A stretch of DNA of 64,000 bases from RUG14199 sp964629225 (GTDB lineage Bacteria > Bacillota > Clostridia > Oscillospirales > CAG-272): assembly GCA_964629225.1 (NCBI GenBank), contig CAZVQC010000007.1:18207-82206 (forward strand), read 5' to 3'. Positions 16,810 through 23,258 of this stretch are shown here, one piece after another (positions within the stretch are counted from its first letter, which is position 1; each line of letters starts with the position of its first letter). Position numbers and translations under genes: made by a program. The notes beneath the pieces are model-generated. The model was not told the DNA's origin and did not search any database. It was given only the letters and a program-made list of their open reading frames with translations.

Positions 16810-17505
16810 TTATAATCTTGTTTGATAGCCGTTTTGACGGGCCAGAACGTATTTGCTCACCGACAACTCGCTCCTGTTTGCCGGATCGATGAGTTCTCTT
16901 ATGTATCCGAGCAAAAAGCCGTTGAACTTCACTTCCAGCACCACGTCGTATTTGTCTAACACCGGAACCATGTTAAGGCGGGGATCGAACAGGTCGAAAC
17001 TGCTCTCGGTGGCTACGATGTTGTTGTCGAATGTGACTCTTATTTTGTTCTCCTTGGCGATGAAGGCCTTTCTGTTGTATTCCACCACCGTTTTTGGTCG
17101 GTATGCACGGCAGTGCATCAGTCCGTAACACTCTGCGGCAAACGGCTCTCTGTATTTGAGCAGAGGGGAATAATTGCCGCGGGTCAGTTCCGTCGCATCC
17201 TCGCGGGATATCCTTAAGGAGCGCTTCATCTGATTTGCCCCTTGTTTTTGTTTCATTTCAAGCATGGCAAAGTCGCCGTTCGGATCGTAGCACCTGAGGC
17301 GGATCTTCCGTCTCAGCTCCACTCCGTCCAGCTTTTCGAAGTAGTCCCCGTCGTAAGCAGTGTCAAAATACAGCGATCGGATGCGGTAGCCGTGAGTACC
17401 GTTGTGGGGATCACTCAGCATCACCTGCTCCACTCTGTGGGAGAGGGCGATGAACTCGTCTATGCTGAGAAGAAATTTTTTCTCCTCTCTGAGTACCTTA
17501 TTCAC
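16810..17505 (-). CDS. VTC-domain protein (polyphosphate polymerase family)
   Basis: 231 aa with a single VTC domain (PF09359), the catalytic fold of the eukaryotic vacuolar polyphosphate polymerase. The tunnel-lining basic/acidic residues are recognisable: REEKKFLLS, GYRIRSLYFDT, RRKIRLRCY, EMKQKQGANQMKRS, EYNRKAF and VVLEVKFNG. No SPX or TM domain. I start it at the GTG at 17505, which has a perfect AGGAGGT 7 nt upstream; an in-frame start at 17538 would lie inside the terminator that precedes the gene. It is the first gene controlled by the c-di-GMP riboswitch. Polyphosphate synthesis is the family expectation; a modified nucleotide/phosphate-polymer role is possible. Confidence 0.9.
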   Translation of the reverse strand: MNKVLREEKKFLLSIDEFIALSHRVEQVMLSDPHNGTHGYRIRSLYFDTAYDGDYFEKLDGVELRRKIRLRCYDPNGDFAMLEMKQKQGANQMKRSLRISREDATELTRGNYSPLLKYREPFAAECYGLMHCRAYRPKTVVEYNRKAFIAKENKIRVTFDNNIVATESSFDLFDPRLNMVPVLDKYDVVLEVKFNGFLLGYIRELIDPANRSELSVSKYVLARQNGYQTRL

Positions 17506-17518
17506 AAAACACCTCCTG

Positions 17519-17561
17519 AAAATAAAAACCGACCGCACCTTTTTTGAAGAAATGCGGTCAG
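17519..17561 (-). terminator. Riboswitch expression platform (intrinsic terminator)
   Basis: On the minus strand a 9-bp stem (17553-17561 with 17529-17537, 15-nt loop) is followed by TTTTTATTTT and then directly by the AGGAGG of the VTC gene. Its left arm includes the base run that forms the 3-prime, ligand-proximal part of the aptamer, so aptamer and terminator are mutually exclusive. That geometry predicts an ON switch: c-di-GMP prevents termination. Confidence 0.85.
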
Positions 17562-17640
17562 TCGGTCATACGGATCTCTCCGCTTAGATACTTAACTTTG
17601 CGTCCCATCCTTTCGAATGGTTTGCCCTTTTATTCGGTTT
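17550..17640 (-). promoter_or_regulatory. c-di-GMP-I (GEMM-I) riboswitch aptamer
   Basis: The minus strand at 17596-17627 carries the hallmark GGGCAAACC, a CCATTC-GAAA-GGATGG tetraloop hairpin and GGGACGCAAAG, in the exact order and spacing of the class. The second half follows with CTAAGCGGA/TCCGTATG and ends in CTGACC, matching the 3-prime conserved strand with its ligand-contacting C. The GGG before CAAACC keeps the guanine that selects c-di-GMP over 3-prime,3-prime-cGAMP. A strong P1 helix is not obvious. The aptamer begins essentially at the stop codon of the upstream EAL gene (TAA at 17630-17632) and ends in the terminator before the VTC gene. Confidence 0.92.
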
Positions 17641-18856
17641 TCTGTTTTTCTGCCTTCAAAAAGGCTTCGAATTCATGCGCCGGCATGGGACGGCTGAAAT
17701 AATACCCCTGCATTTGCGAGCATCCGAAATCACGGAGCATCTCTGCCTGCTCCAAGGTCTCAACTCCCTCCGCTATGACCGAGAGGTCAAGTTTTTTTGC
17801 CATGTTGATGACCGAGGACAGGATAGTTTGGCTTTTCTTTGAATTGTCGGAGGATGAGAGAAATCTCATGTCAAGCTTCAATTTGTCGATGCTGATGTCC
17901 TTCAGCAGATTGAGGGAGGAATATCCGGAACCGAAATCGTCCATCTCCACCTTGAATCCTGCTTTCCGAAGGTCACCTACCACACTTATCAATCTGTCTG
18001 CATCGTCGATGTAGGAGCTTTCCGTGATCTCAATGTGGATGGCGGAATGGGGAAGGCCGTTCTTTTCGGTGATGTCATTAAGTGCGCCGCACAGCCCGTC
18101 AAAGAAGACGTTGTTCCGCGAGAGATTGACGGATATGTGGACGCTGTCGTCGCAGATGCCGTCGCGCCTCCATTTTGCCATGTAACGGCAGACTCTGTCA
18201 AAAACGTATTCGTCAAGAATTCCGATACATCCGGTGCTCTCAAACAGCGGAATGAAATCCATGGGAGGGATGATGCCTCTACCGGGATGATCCCACCTGA
18301 CAAGCGCCTCGGCTCCGATGATGTTTCCGCTTTCAAAATTGAATTGAGGCTGAAACCAGATGTCGAATTGCCCCTCGTCTATTGCTTTCTTGAAGCCGTC
18401 AAGAAGCTCTTTTTTATCCTCGCTGATCTTGCCGAATGCCGCATCCGTCACGTCAATGCACTCCATAAGGATGACATTTCGGTCCGGGTCGAGGTACCGG
18501 TAGGAAAATTCCTTGCAAACAACTCTTTTATCGGCGCCGGAGGCCAAGGTGAGATCCACCGTGTAGCGCTCCCTTTTTTCAAGCTCCGATCTTACCGTGG
18601 AAAGGAGGATAGCCCGTTCAACGGCGATCCTTTCCGTCTCCATGAGAGAGCCTCTTGCGGTCTTCACGACCTGCTCATCGTAGGTCTCCCCATCGTGCTT
18701 GCGGACTTTCTTCTCCCTGCCGAACGCTATCTCAAGGACATTATTCACTTTTTCCGTATTGCAGTCAATAAGCAGGATCTCTTCAAACGATCCGGTAATG
18801 AGACTGCAAACTAATTTGTCCCTGTCAATGCGGTTTACGATATCGTCATTTGACAC
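17630..18856 (-). CDS. Cytoplasmic EAL c-di-GMP phosphodiesterase
   Basis: 408 aa, no TM. Residues 1-145 form an N-terminal region resembling a divergent PAS/GGDEF-linked module without catalytic motifs. The EAL domain fills residues about 150-400 with all catalytic positions: AEALVRW, SVNLSRNN, IEITESS, MDDFGSGYSSL, KLKLD, IAEGVET and QMQGYYFSRPMP, so an active phosphodiesterase is expected. Start is GTG with GGAGGT 8 nt upstream. Its stop codon abuts the c-di-GMP aptamer, so the enzyme is made whether or not the downstream operon is transcribed, giving a built-in feedback on the ligand of its own downstream switch. Confidence 0.92.
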   Translation of the reverse strand: MSNDDIVNRIDRDKLVCSLITGSFEEILLIDCNTEKVNNVLEIAFGREKKVRKHDGETYDEQVVKTARGSLMETERIAVERAILLSTVRSELEKRERYTVDLTLASGADKRVVCKEFSYRYLDPDRNVILMECIDVTDAAFGKISEDKKELLDGFKKAIDEGQFDIWFQPQFNFESGNIIGAEALVRWDHPGRGIIPPMDFIPLFESTGCIGILDEYVFDRVCRYMAKWRRDGICDDSVHISVNLSRNNVFFDGLCGALNDITEKNGLPHSAIHIEITESSYIDDADRLISVVGDLRKAGFKVEMDDFGSGYSSLNLLKDISIDKLKLDMRFLSSSDNSKKSQTILSSVINMAKKLDLSVIAEGVETLEQAEMLRDFGCSQMQGYYFSRPMPAHEFEAFLKAEKQKTE

Positions 18857-18994
18857 CGTCTGTTACCTCCGATGGTTTGGATAGCTGCGTTTTGCAGACG
18901 AAAGGGAGGGGGGGATGGGATGGAAACAGCAGCATGGCTGCTGTCTTTGCGGAGGCTTCTTAATAGTGCCGATGCCGACGTGCCGCTTTAACTC
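18857..18994 (-). other. 130-nt leader of the EAL gene with a perfect hairpin and C-tract
   Basis: Between the promoter and the GTG start, the minus strand contains an 8-bp perfect hairpin (ACAGCAGC-CAT-GCTGCTGT) and then a pyrimidine-only tract. The opposite (template) strand of that tract carries G-runs at 18904-18919 (G3-A-G7-AT-G3), which could form a G-quadruplex. I searched it by eye for a second c-di-GMP aptamer and found none. Bases 19024-19126, upstream of the promoter, are purine-rich and hold nothing I can assign. Confidence 0.45.
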
Positions 18995-19023
18995 ATTCTA
19001 TCACATAAGGAGGGAAAACTCAA
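18995..19023 (-). promoter_or_regulatory. Promoter of the EAL/polysaccharide transcription unit
   Basis: Minus strand TTGAGT (19018-19023), 17-bp spacer, TAGAAT (18995-19000). It is the only good promoter found upstream of the riboswitch, so the polysaccharide genes are probably reached by read-through from here. Confidence 0.65.
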
Positions 19024-19126
19024 CAGTTTTTGAAAATATTTTTTGTGTTTTTGCCGTACAAAGAGCGTAGGAGAAGCAAAGAGGAAAAAAGAAGGGAAAA
19101 TGAGGAAATAAAAGGGAACAAAAGGA

Positions 19127-19152
19127 AAAGCACTTGCCTTGGCAAGTGCTTT
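19127..19152 (-). terminator. Terminator of the esterase gene
   Basis: An 11-bp stem (19127-19137 with 19142-19152, loop CTTG) lies just past the esterase stop and is followed on the minus strand by a T-rich run. Confidence 0.8.
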
Positions 19153-19159
19153 CGTTTCG

Positions 19160-19894
19160 TTACTTTCTGTCCGACAGCCTCTGGGAGAACATCCACTCTC
19201 CGATGCCCTCGGTGGATACCGCATTGTCCCAAACAAAGTGTCCGAGCCCGGGATACTCGGTGTATTCAAGCTTGGTGCCGCCTGCGGCTTTGACAGCCTC
19301 CACCATACGGCGGGTACCGTCGACGGGAACGGCTTCGTCAATATCTCCGTGGAAGGTGCGGATGGGGATGTCTTTCACAAGCTCTGCCTTTGTGGGATCT
19401 GATCCCCCGCATATGGGCATTGCCGCCGCAAAGAGTTCTCCGTGTCTCATGATGAGGTCCCATGTGGCGTAGCCGCCCATGGAGATGCCCATGACGTAGA
19501 TGCGGTCACGGTCGGCGCCGTATTTTGCCGCAACGCTGTCAAGTATCTTAAGAACGTTGGATATCTCCCAAGTTTCCGGTACTTCGTCAACGCTGTAGCA
19601 GACTTTTGTCCAAGGGGTAGCCACCCACTGCTCGTCAACGGGGCACTGAGGGATGATCCATATCGCCTCTCTCACGTTGGGGGCGCTTTCAAGGTAGGGT
19701 ACGATGGCGGTGCGAAGCTGAGTATCGTTATCGCATCCACGTTCGCCCGCTCCGTGCATAAAGAGCACTATCGGAAGGTTTCTTTTCTCCGCATCCTTGG
19801 GAAGCGCGAGGCAGTAGGGAGTAGTGCCTTTTTCACCTGCGTATTCTTCTTTTACCAGTTTTTCAAAATACTTTTCAACATCCGGTTCGTACAT
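19160..19894 (-). CDS. Alpha/beta-hydrolase esterase
   Basis: Probable carboxylesterase/phospholipase of the alpha/beta-hydrolase superfamily, cytoplasmic (no signal peptide). Visible elements: oxyanion region MHGAGERG, nucleophile elbow GISMGGY (Ser), acid in HGDIDEAVP (Asp) and GLGHFVWD (His), in the correct order. The ATG at 19894 (244 aa) has GGAGG 7 nt upstream and lies after the mapped promoter, whereas the longer frame beginning at 19933 starts before the likely transcription start. Resembles the S9-like / polysaccharide-esterase-type hydrolases found singly in Clostridia; the substrate cannot be assigned. Confidence 0.85.
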   Translation of the reverse strand: MYEPDVEKYFEKLVKEEYAGEKGTTPYCLALPKDAEKRNLPIVLFMHGAGERGCDNDTQLRTAIVPYLESAPNVREAIWIIPQCPVDEQWVATPWTKVCYSVDEVPETWEISNVLKILDSVAAKYGADRDRIYVMGISMGGYATWDLIMRHGELFAAAMPICGGSDPTKAELVKDIPIRTFHGDIDEAVPVDGTRRMVEAVKAAGGTKLEYTEYPGLGHFVWDNAVSTEGIGEWMFSQRLSDRK

Positions 19895-19936
19895 GGTGTT
19901 TCCTCCGTCAATTATCCCGTTGGGATCTTTCAAGGT

Positions 19937-19965
19937 ATTTTACCACAAGCCGACGCTGTTTTCAA
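19937..19965 (-). promoter_or_regulatory. Promoter of the esterase gene
   Basis: Minus strand TTGAAA (19960-19965), 17-bp spacer, TAAAAT (19937-19942). Confidence 0.7.
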
Positions 19966-20023
19966 GGTTTTTAGGGTATTTTTGAAAAAACGGCATTTTT
20001 CGAACATTTGATCTTTTGATCCA

Positions 20024-20052
20024 TTGACCTTTTCCCGATAATGTGATAAAAT
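20024..20052 (+). promoter_or_regulatory. Promoter of the small Cys protein and comM
   Basis: TTGACC (20024-20029), 17-bp spacer, TAAAAT (20047-20052), about 25 nt before the small-protein start. Confidence 0.7.
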
Positions 20053-20083
20053 GTTTTCGAAAACGGCATCGAAGGTGATGAAA

Positions 20084-20266
20084 ATGAAGAAGGTAACGAA
20101 CTGTGAGGAGTGTGTCCACTACGATTACAACGGGGATACGGACTCCTACGAATGTAACGAGGATCTGGATGAGGATGAGCTTGTCAGGTTCGTCAAGGGT
20201 GACAGCGGAAGCTGTCCCTATTTCAGATACTACGATGAGTACAAATTCGTCAGAAAACAAAACTGA
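20084..20266 (+). CDS. Small four-cysteine protein (DUF6472-like)
   Basis: 60 aa, starting MKKVTNCEECVHYDYN. Two Cys form NCEEC, a third sits in SYECNED and a fourth in GSCPYFRYYDEY, a pattern that would bind one zinc ion. The end FVRKQN and the DEDELVRF block fit the small clostridial DUF6472 family as I remember it. AAGGTG lies 8 nt before the ATG at 20084. Two other in-frame ATGs upstream either overlap the Shine-Dalgarno or precede the promoter. Function unknown; it lies 20 bp before comM in the same direction. Confidence 0.75.
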   Translation: MKKVTNCEECVHYDYNGDTDSYECNEDLDEDELVRFVKGDSGSCPYFRYYDEYKFVRKQN

Positions 20267-20286
20267 CTTGATATCGGGGGAAAAGA

Positions 20287-21813
20287 ATGCTTACAACGTC
20301 TTACGGAGCGGGGCTGATCGGGATCGACGGCTTCGTCGTGACAGTGGAATGCAACTGTACGAGAGCAGTGCCTGCGTTTGATATCGTAGGGCTTCCGGAT
20401 GCTGCCGTCAAGGAGGCCGAGTACAGAGTCCAGACCGGCATTGCCAATTCCGGGATAAAGTCCCACGACCTTCAGATCAAGGTCAATCTTGCTCCCGCCA
20501 ACATGAAAAAAGAGGGCTCATCCCTCGACCTTGCCATTGCGGTGGCGATACTTCAAGGCAAGAAGGTCATTCCGGAGATGGATCTTTCTAGCATGATGTT
20601 TCTCGGAGAACTTTCCTTTTCCGGCAGAGTGAGACCCGTCAAGGGAGTTCTCAATATGACCATAGCCGCCAGAGATCACGGCTTTAAGAGCGTCTTCGTT
20701 CCCCAGGACTGTGCGGCAGAGGCGGCGGTAGTCGGCGGTGTTGCGGTCTACCCGGTGGGAACTCTGTCCGAGGTCATCTCCCATCTCAATCACAAGCACG
20801 AGATAGAGCCTGCCACCCCTCACGTTTTTGAAGGAGACTCCTTCATCGATGCCGGACTTGATTTTGCCGATGTGAAGGGTCAGGACGGAGTAAAAAGAGC
20901 TCTTGAGATAGCGGCTGCGGGAGGACACAACGTACTTATGATCGGCCCTCCCGGATCGGGAAAATCCATGCTGGCAAAGCGGATACCCTCCATTCTTCCC
21001 GCAATGACCTTTGACGAGGCGCTAGAGACCACTAAGATCCATTCCGCATCCGGAATGCTTCCGGAGGGAGCGTCCCTTGTGAAGGGGAGACCCTTCCGCT
21101 CTCCCCACCATACCATGAGCGCTCCTGCCCTCGTGGGCGGCGGACGGGTGCCGACTGCGGGTGAGATATCACTTGCCCACAACGGAGTGCTGTTCCTTGA
21201 CGAGCTTCCGGAATTTAACAAGAACGTGACCGAGAGCCTCCGCCAGCCTCTCGAAGACGGCAAGGTCACCATAACGAGAACCGCCGGAAGGCTGACCTTC
21301 CCCAGCTCCTTTATGCTGGTCTGTGCCATGAACCCCTGCAAATGCGGTTACTACGGATCGAAGGTGAAGGAGTGCGCCTGTCGGGAGGAGGATATCCACC
21401 GTTACCTTGCAAAGATCAGCGGACCCCTCCTTGACAGGATAGATATCCAGGTGGAGGTGCCGGCGCTGGCATTTGACGAGCTTTCCGAGAAAAAGAGAGC
21501 AGAGCCCTCTTCTGAGATCCGAAAGAGAGTGGAGAAGGCAAGGCAGATGGCAAGGGAGAGGCTTCGTGATGACGGAGTCAACTGCAACGCCGCAATGAAG
21601 ACCGGCGAGATACGGAAGTATTGCGAGCTTGATGCCAAGGCCGCCTCTGTTCTCAAAAAGGCTTTTGACTCCATGGGGATGTCCGCAAGGGGCTACGACC
21701 GTGTCCTCAGAGTGGCAAGGACGATAGCCGACCTTGAGGGACGGGAGAATATCGATGCCTCCCACGTGGCGGAGGCTGTGAGGCTGAGGACTCTTGATAA
21801 AAAATATTTTTGA
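20287..21813 (+). CDS. comM: ComM/YifB-type AAA+ ATPase (Mg-chelatase-like)
   Basis: 508 aa. An N-terminal ChlI-like/S5-fold domain (PAFDIVGLPDAAVKEAE) precedes an AAA+ core with Walker A GPPGSGKSMLAKR, Walker B LFLDELPEF and the AMNPCKCGYYG motif typical of the YifB family, then a C-terminal helical lid ending RTLDKKYF. ComM homologs in Gram-negative bacteria are hexameric helicases that extend branch migration during natural transformation. In Firmicutes the gene is widespread and its role is less clear. GGGGGAAAAG lies upstream of the ATG. Confidence 0.93.
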   Translation: MLTTSYGAGLIGIDGFVVTVECNCTRAVPAFDIVGLPDAAVKEAEYRVQTGIANSGIKSHDLQIKVNLAPANMKKEGSSLDLAIAVAILQGKKVIPEMDLSSMMFLGELSFSGRVRPVKGVLNMTIAARDHGFKSVFVPQDCAAEAAVVGGVAVYPVGTLSEVISHLNHKHEIEPATPHVFEGDSFIDAGLDFADVKGQDGVKRALEIAAAGGHNVLMIGPPGSGKSMLAKRIPSILPAMTFDEALETTKIHSASGMLPEGASLVKGRPFRSPHHTMSAPALVGGGRVPTAGEISLAHNGVLFLDELPEFNKNVTESLRQPLEDGKVTITRTAGRLTFPSSFMLVCAMNPCKCGYYGSKVKECACREEDIHRYLAKISGPLLDRIDIQVEVPALAFDELSEKKRAEPSSEIRKRVEKARQMARERLRDDGVNCNAAMKTGEIRKYCELDAKAASVLKKAFDSMGMSARGYDRVLRVARTIADLEGRENIDASHVAEAVRLRTLDKKYF

Positions 21814-22205
21814 TCTTTGAAGATGCTGAAAAAAGTCTGCCTTCCTTGCGGGATACCGAGGGGGCGGTGACGGGAAAACAGGCGGCGAATCGGGGAATAT
21901 GGAAAGCCGTTAAGGCGAAACCGAGGTTCCAACCCCTTTTGACAACCTGCGGATGACATCCTAAAAACCTCCATCCGAAGAAACAAAATAATATTTTTTC
22001 TTCCATGCCCTTGTGTTTTTGCGGGAGGAGACCACAATATATCGTGTTTTCGGGAAAGAGTTTTGTCTTTCACAAAAAAACTTTCGCAAAAAGTGTTGAC
22101 AAAGAGGCCCTTTAACAGTTATAATAACTATTGCCTATGCGAAAAGGACAATGTGTCCGCTAAACTAAAAAATAATAACATGAATACAATCAAGGAGGTG
22201 CGATA
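21814..22205. other. Intergenic region before rpmH; no oriC seen
   Basis: About 390 bases without a gene. In many Firmicutes this is where dnaA and the origin lie, so I looked for DnaA boxes (TTATCCACA and near variants) on both strands and found none. Apart from the rpmH promoter at its right end and a weaker TTGACA-N17-TAAAAA pair at 21939-21967 it holds nothing recognisable. Confidence 0.6.
22096..22125 (+). promoter_or_regulatory. Consensus promoter of rpmH
   Basis: TTGACA (22096-22101) and TATAAT (22120-22125), both perfect, 18-bp spacer: the strongest core promoter by sequence on the plus strand of this window, as expected for a ribosomal-protein gene. Confidence 0.88.
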
Positions 22206-22340
22206 ATGCTTAGAACATATCAGCCCAAAAAACGTCAGAGAAGCAAAGAACACGGCTTCAGAAAAAGAATGAGCACAGCAGACGGCAGAAAGGTCCTTAA
22301 AAGACGCCGTGCAAAGGGTAGAGTCAGACTTACTCACTGA
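22206..22340 (+). CDS. rpmH: 50S ribosomal protein L34
   Basis: 44 codons beginning MLRTYQPKKRQRSKEHGFRK and ending RVRLTH, the invariant form of L34 (very basic, 44-47 aa in all bacteria). AAGGAGGTG precedes the ATG. It heads the conserved rpmH-rnpA-yidD-yidC-jag cluster, which links ribosome assembly, tRNA processing and membrane-protein insertion. Confidence 0.97.
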   Translation: MLRTYQPKKRQRSKEHGFRKRMSTADGRKVLKRRRAKGRVRLTH

Positions 22341-22377
22341 GTAGGGGTCCTTCTTATTGCAGTCTCTACTGATGACT

Positions 22378-22412
22378 AACCTCCGCTTCCGTAGGATGTC
22401 GGGGGTTTTATG
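22378..22412 (+). terminator. Attenuator-like hairpin between rpmH and rnpA
   Basis: AACCTCCG (22378-22385) pairs with CGGGGGTT (22400-22407) and is followed by TTA. A partial terminator here would keep rnpA expression below that of rpmH. Confidence 0.5.
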
Positions 22413-22465
22413 CTAAATCGGGACAGATCCCGTCCCGGTGAAACTGTTGTAAGGCAAGGTCTTGA

Positions 22466-22957
22466 ATGGAAAACATTTCACTGAAAGAGAATCACCTTTT
22501 TTCGAAGGCGTACCGAGGCGGAAGGCGGCAGGTGACCCACACCGTGGCAGTCTACGTCATGAGGGACCGTGCAGAAAAAAGGCTCAAGAATGCCAATCCG
22601 GAAAAAAAGAGCATCAACCGTGTGGGTATCTCAGCCTCGAAAAAGATCGGAGGCGCAGTTGCGAGAAACCGTGCAAAGCGTGTCATAAGAGAAGCGTATA
22701 GGCAGCTTGACAGGGCTTACGGTGTCAGAAAGGGCAGGATAATAGTTCTTGCCGCGCGTGAGAGGGCAACTGTTTCGAAAATGCAGGACGTTTTACGTGA
22801 CTTGCAGTACGCACTCACAAAGCTGGATATGCTTTTGACAGTTCCGGAAGAACGTTCTTTTTCCGAGACTTTGAATAAGACGGATAACGGTCTGAAGGAG
22901 CCCCCAAATGAGGGTCCGGAAGGATCCGTCGAAAGCGGGAGCGTGGCAGATGCTTAG
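22466..22957 (+). CDS. rnpA: Ribonuclease P protein component
   Basis: Protein cofactor that helps RNase P RNA mature tRNA 5-prime ends. The signature helix is RNRAKRVIREAYRQL, preceded by INRVGISASKKIGGAVA. The usual length is about 115-125 aa. Here a weakly conserved, acidic Pro/Glu-rich tail of about 35 residues extends the protein to 163 aa. That tail overlaps the yidD start by 8 bp. A clear Shine-Dalgarno is lacking (only AAGG), so translation may rely partly on coupling or leader structure. Confidence 0.94.
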   Translation: MENISLKENHLFSKAYRGGRRQVTHTVAVYVMRDRAEKRLKNANPEKKSINRVGISASKKIGGAVARNRAKRVIREAYRQLDRAYGVRKGRIIVLAARERATVSKMQDVLRDLQYALTKLDMLLTVPEERSFSETLNKTDNGLKEPPNEGPEGSVESGSVADA

Positions 22958-23258
22958 CCGCCCACTCATCTTTCTTATCCGCCTCTATCAGAGGTTCATC
23001 TCTCCCCTGAAACCGCCTTCATGCCGTTTTATTCCCACCTGCTCCGCCTACGCCATAGATGCGCTTCGGGAATGGGGACTTGTCGTGGGCACGGCTCTCA
23101 CTTTGTGGCGGATATTGCGCTGCAATCCCTTCGGCAAAGGGGGGTACGATCCGGTGCCGAAAAGGCGTGGGAGAAAAAAGCAAAAGAGAGACTCGGAAAA
23201 GATAACGGAAGACGAAAAGTCCGTCTTCGAAGAAACCAACCTTAAAAAGGAAGAATAA
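22950..23258 (+). CDS. yidD: YidD membrane-protein insertion efficiency factor
   Basis: Small peripheral membrane protein that aids YidC-dependent insertion. Motifs FISPLKPPSCRFIPTCS, YAIDALREWG and RILRCNPFGKGGYDPVP are the family core. I start it at ATG 22950 (102 aa) with GGGAG about 9 nt upstream, rather than an in-frame GTG at 22908 inside rnpA. The Lys/Glu-rich tail is about 30 residues longer than the minimal family. Stop and yidC start overlap by one base (TAATG). Confidence 0.94.
   Translation: MLSRPLIFLIRLYQRFISPLKPPSCRFIPTCSAYAIDALREWGLVVGTALTLWRILRCNPFGKGGYDPVPKRRGRKKQKRDSEKITEDEKSVFEETNLKKEE

Noticed and set aside
18857..18994. Second c-di-GMP riboswitch before the EAL gene
   Set aside because: A GCAAAG string occurs but the GGGCAAACC box, the GAAA hairpin and the right order are missing.
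21814..22095. Replication origin upstream of rpmH
   Set aside because: The position suggests it, but no DnaA-box-like TTATCCACA sequences or AT-rich unwinding repeats are present and dnaA is not adjacent.
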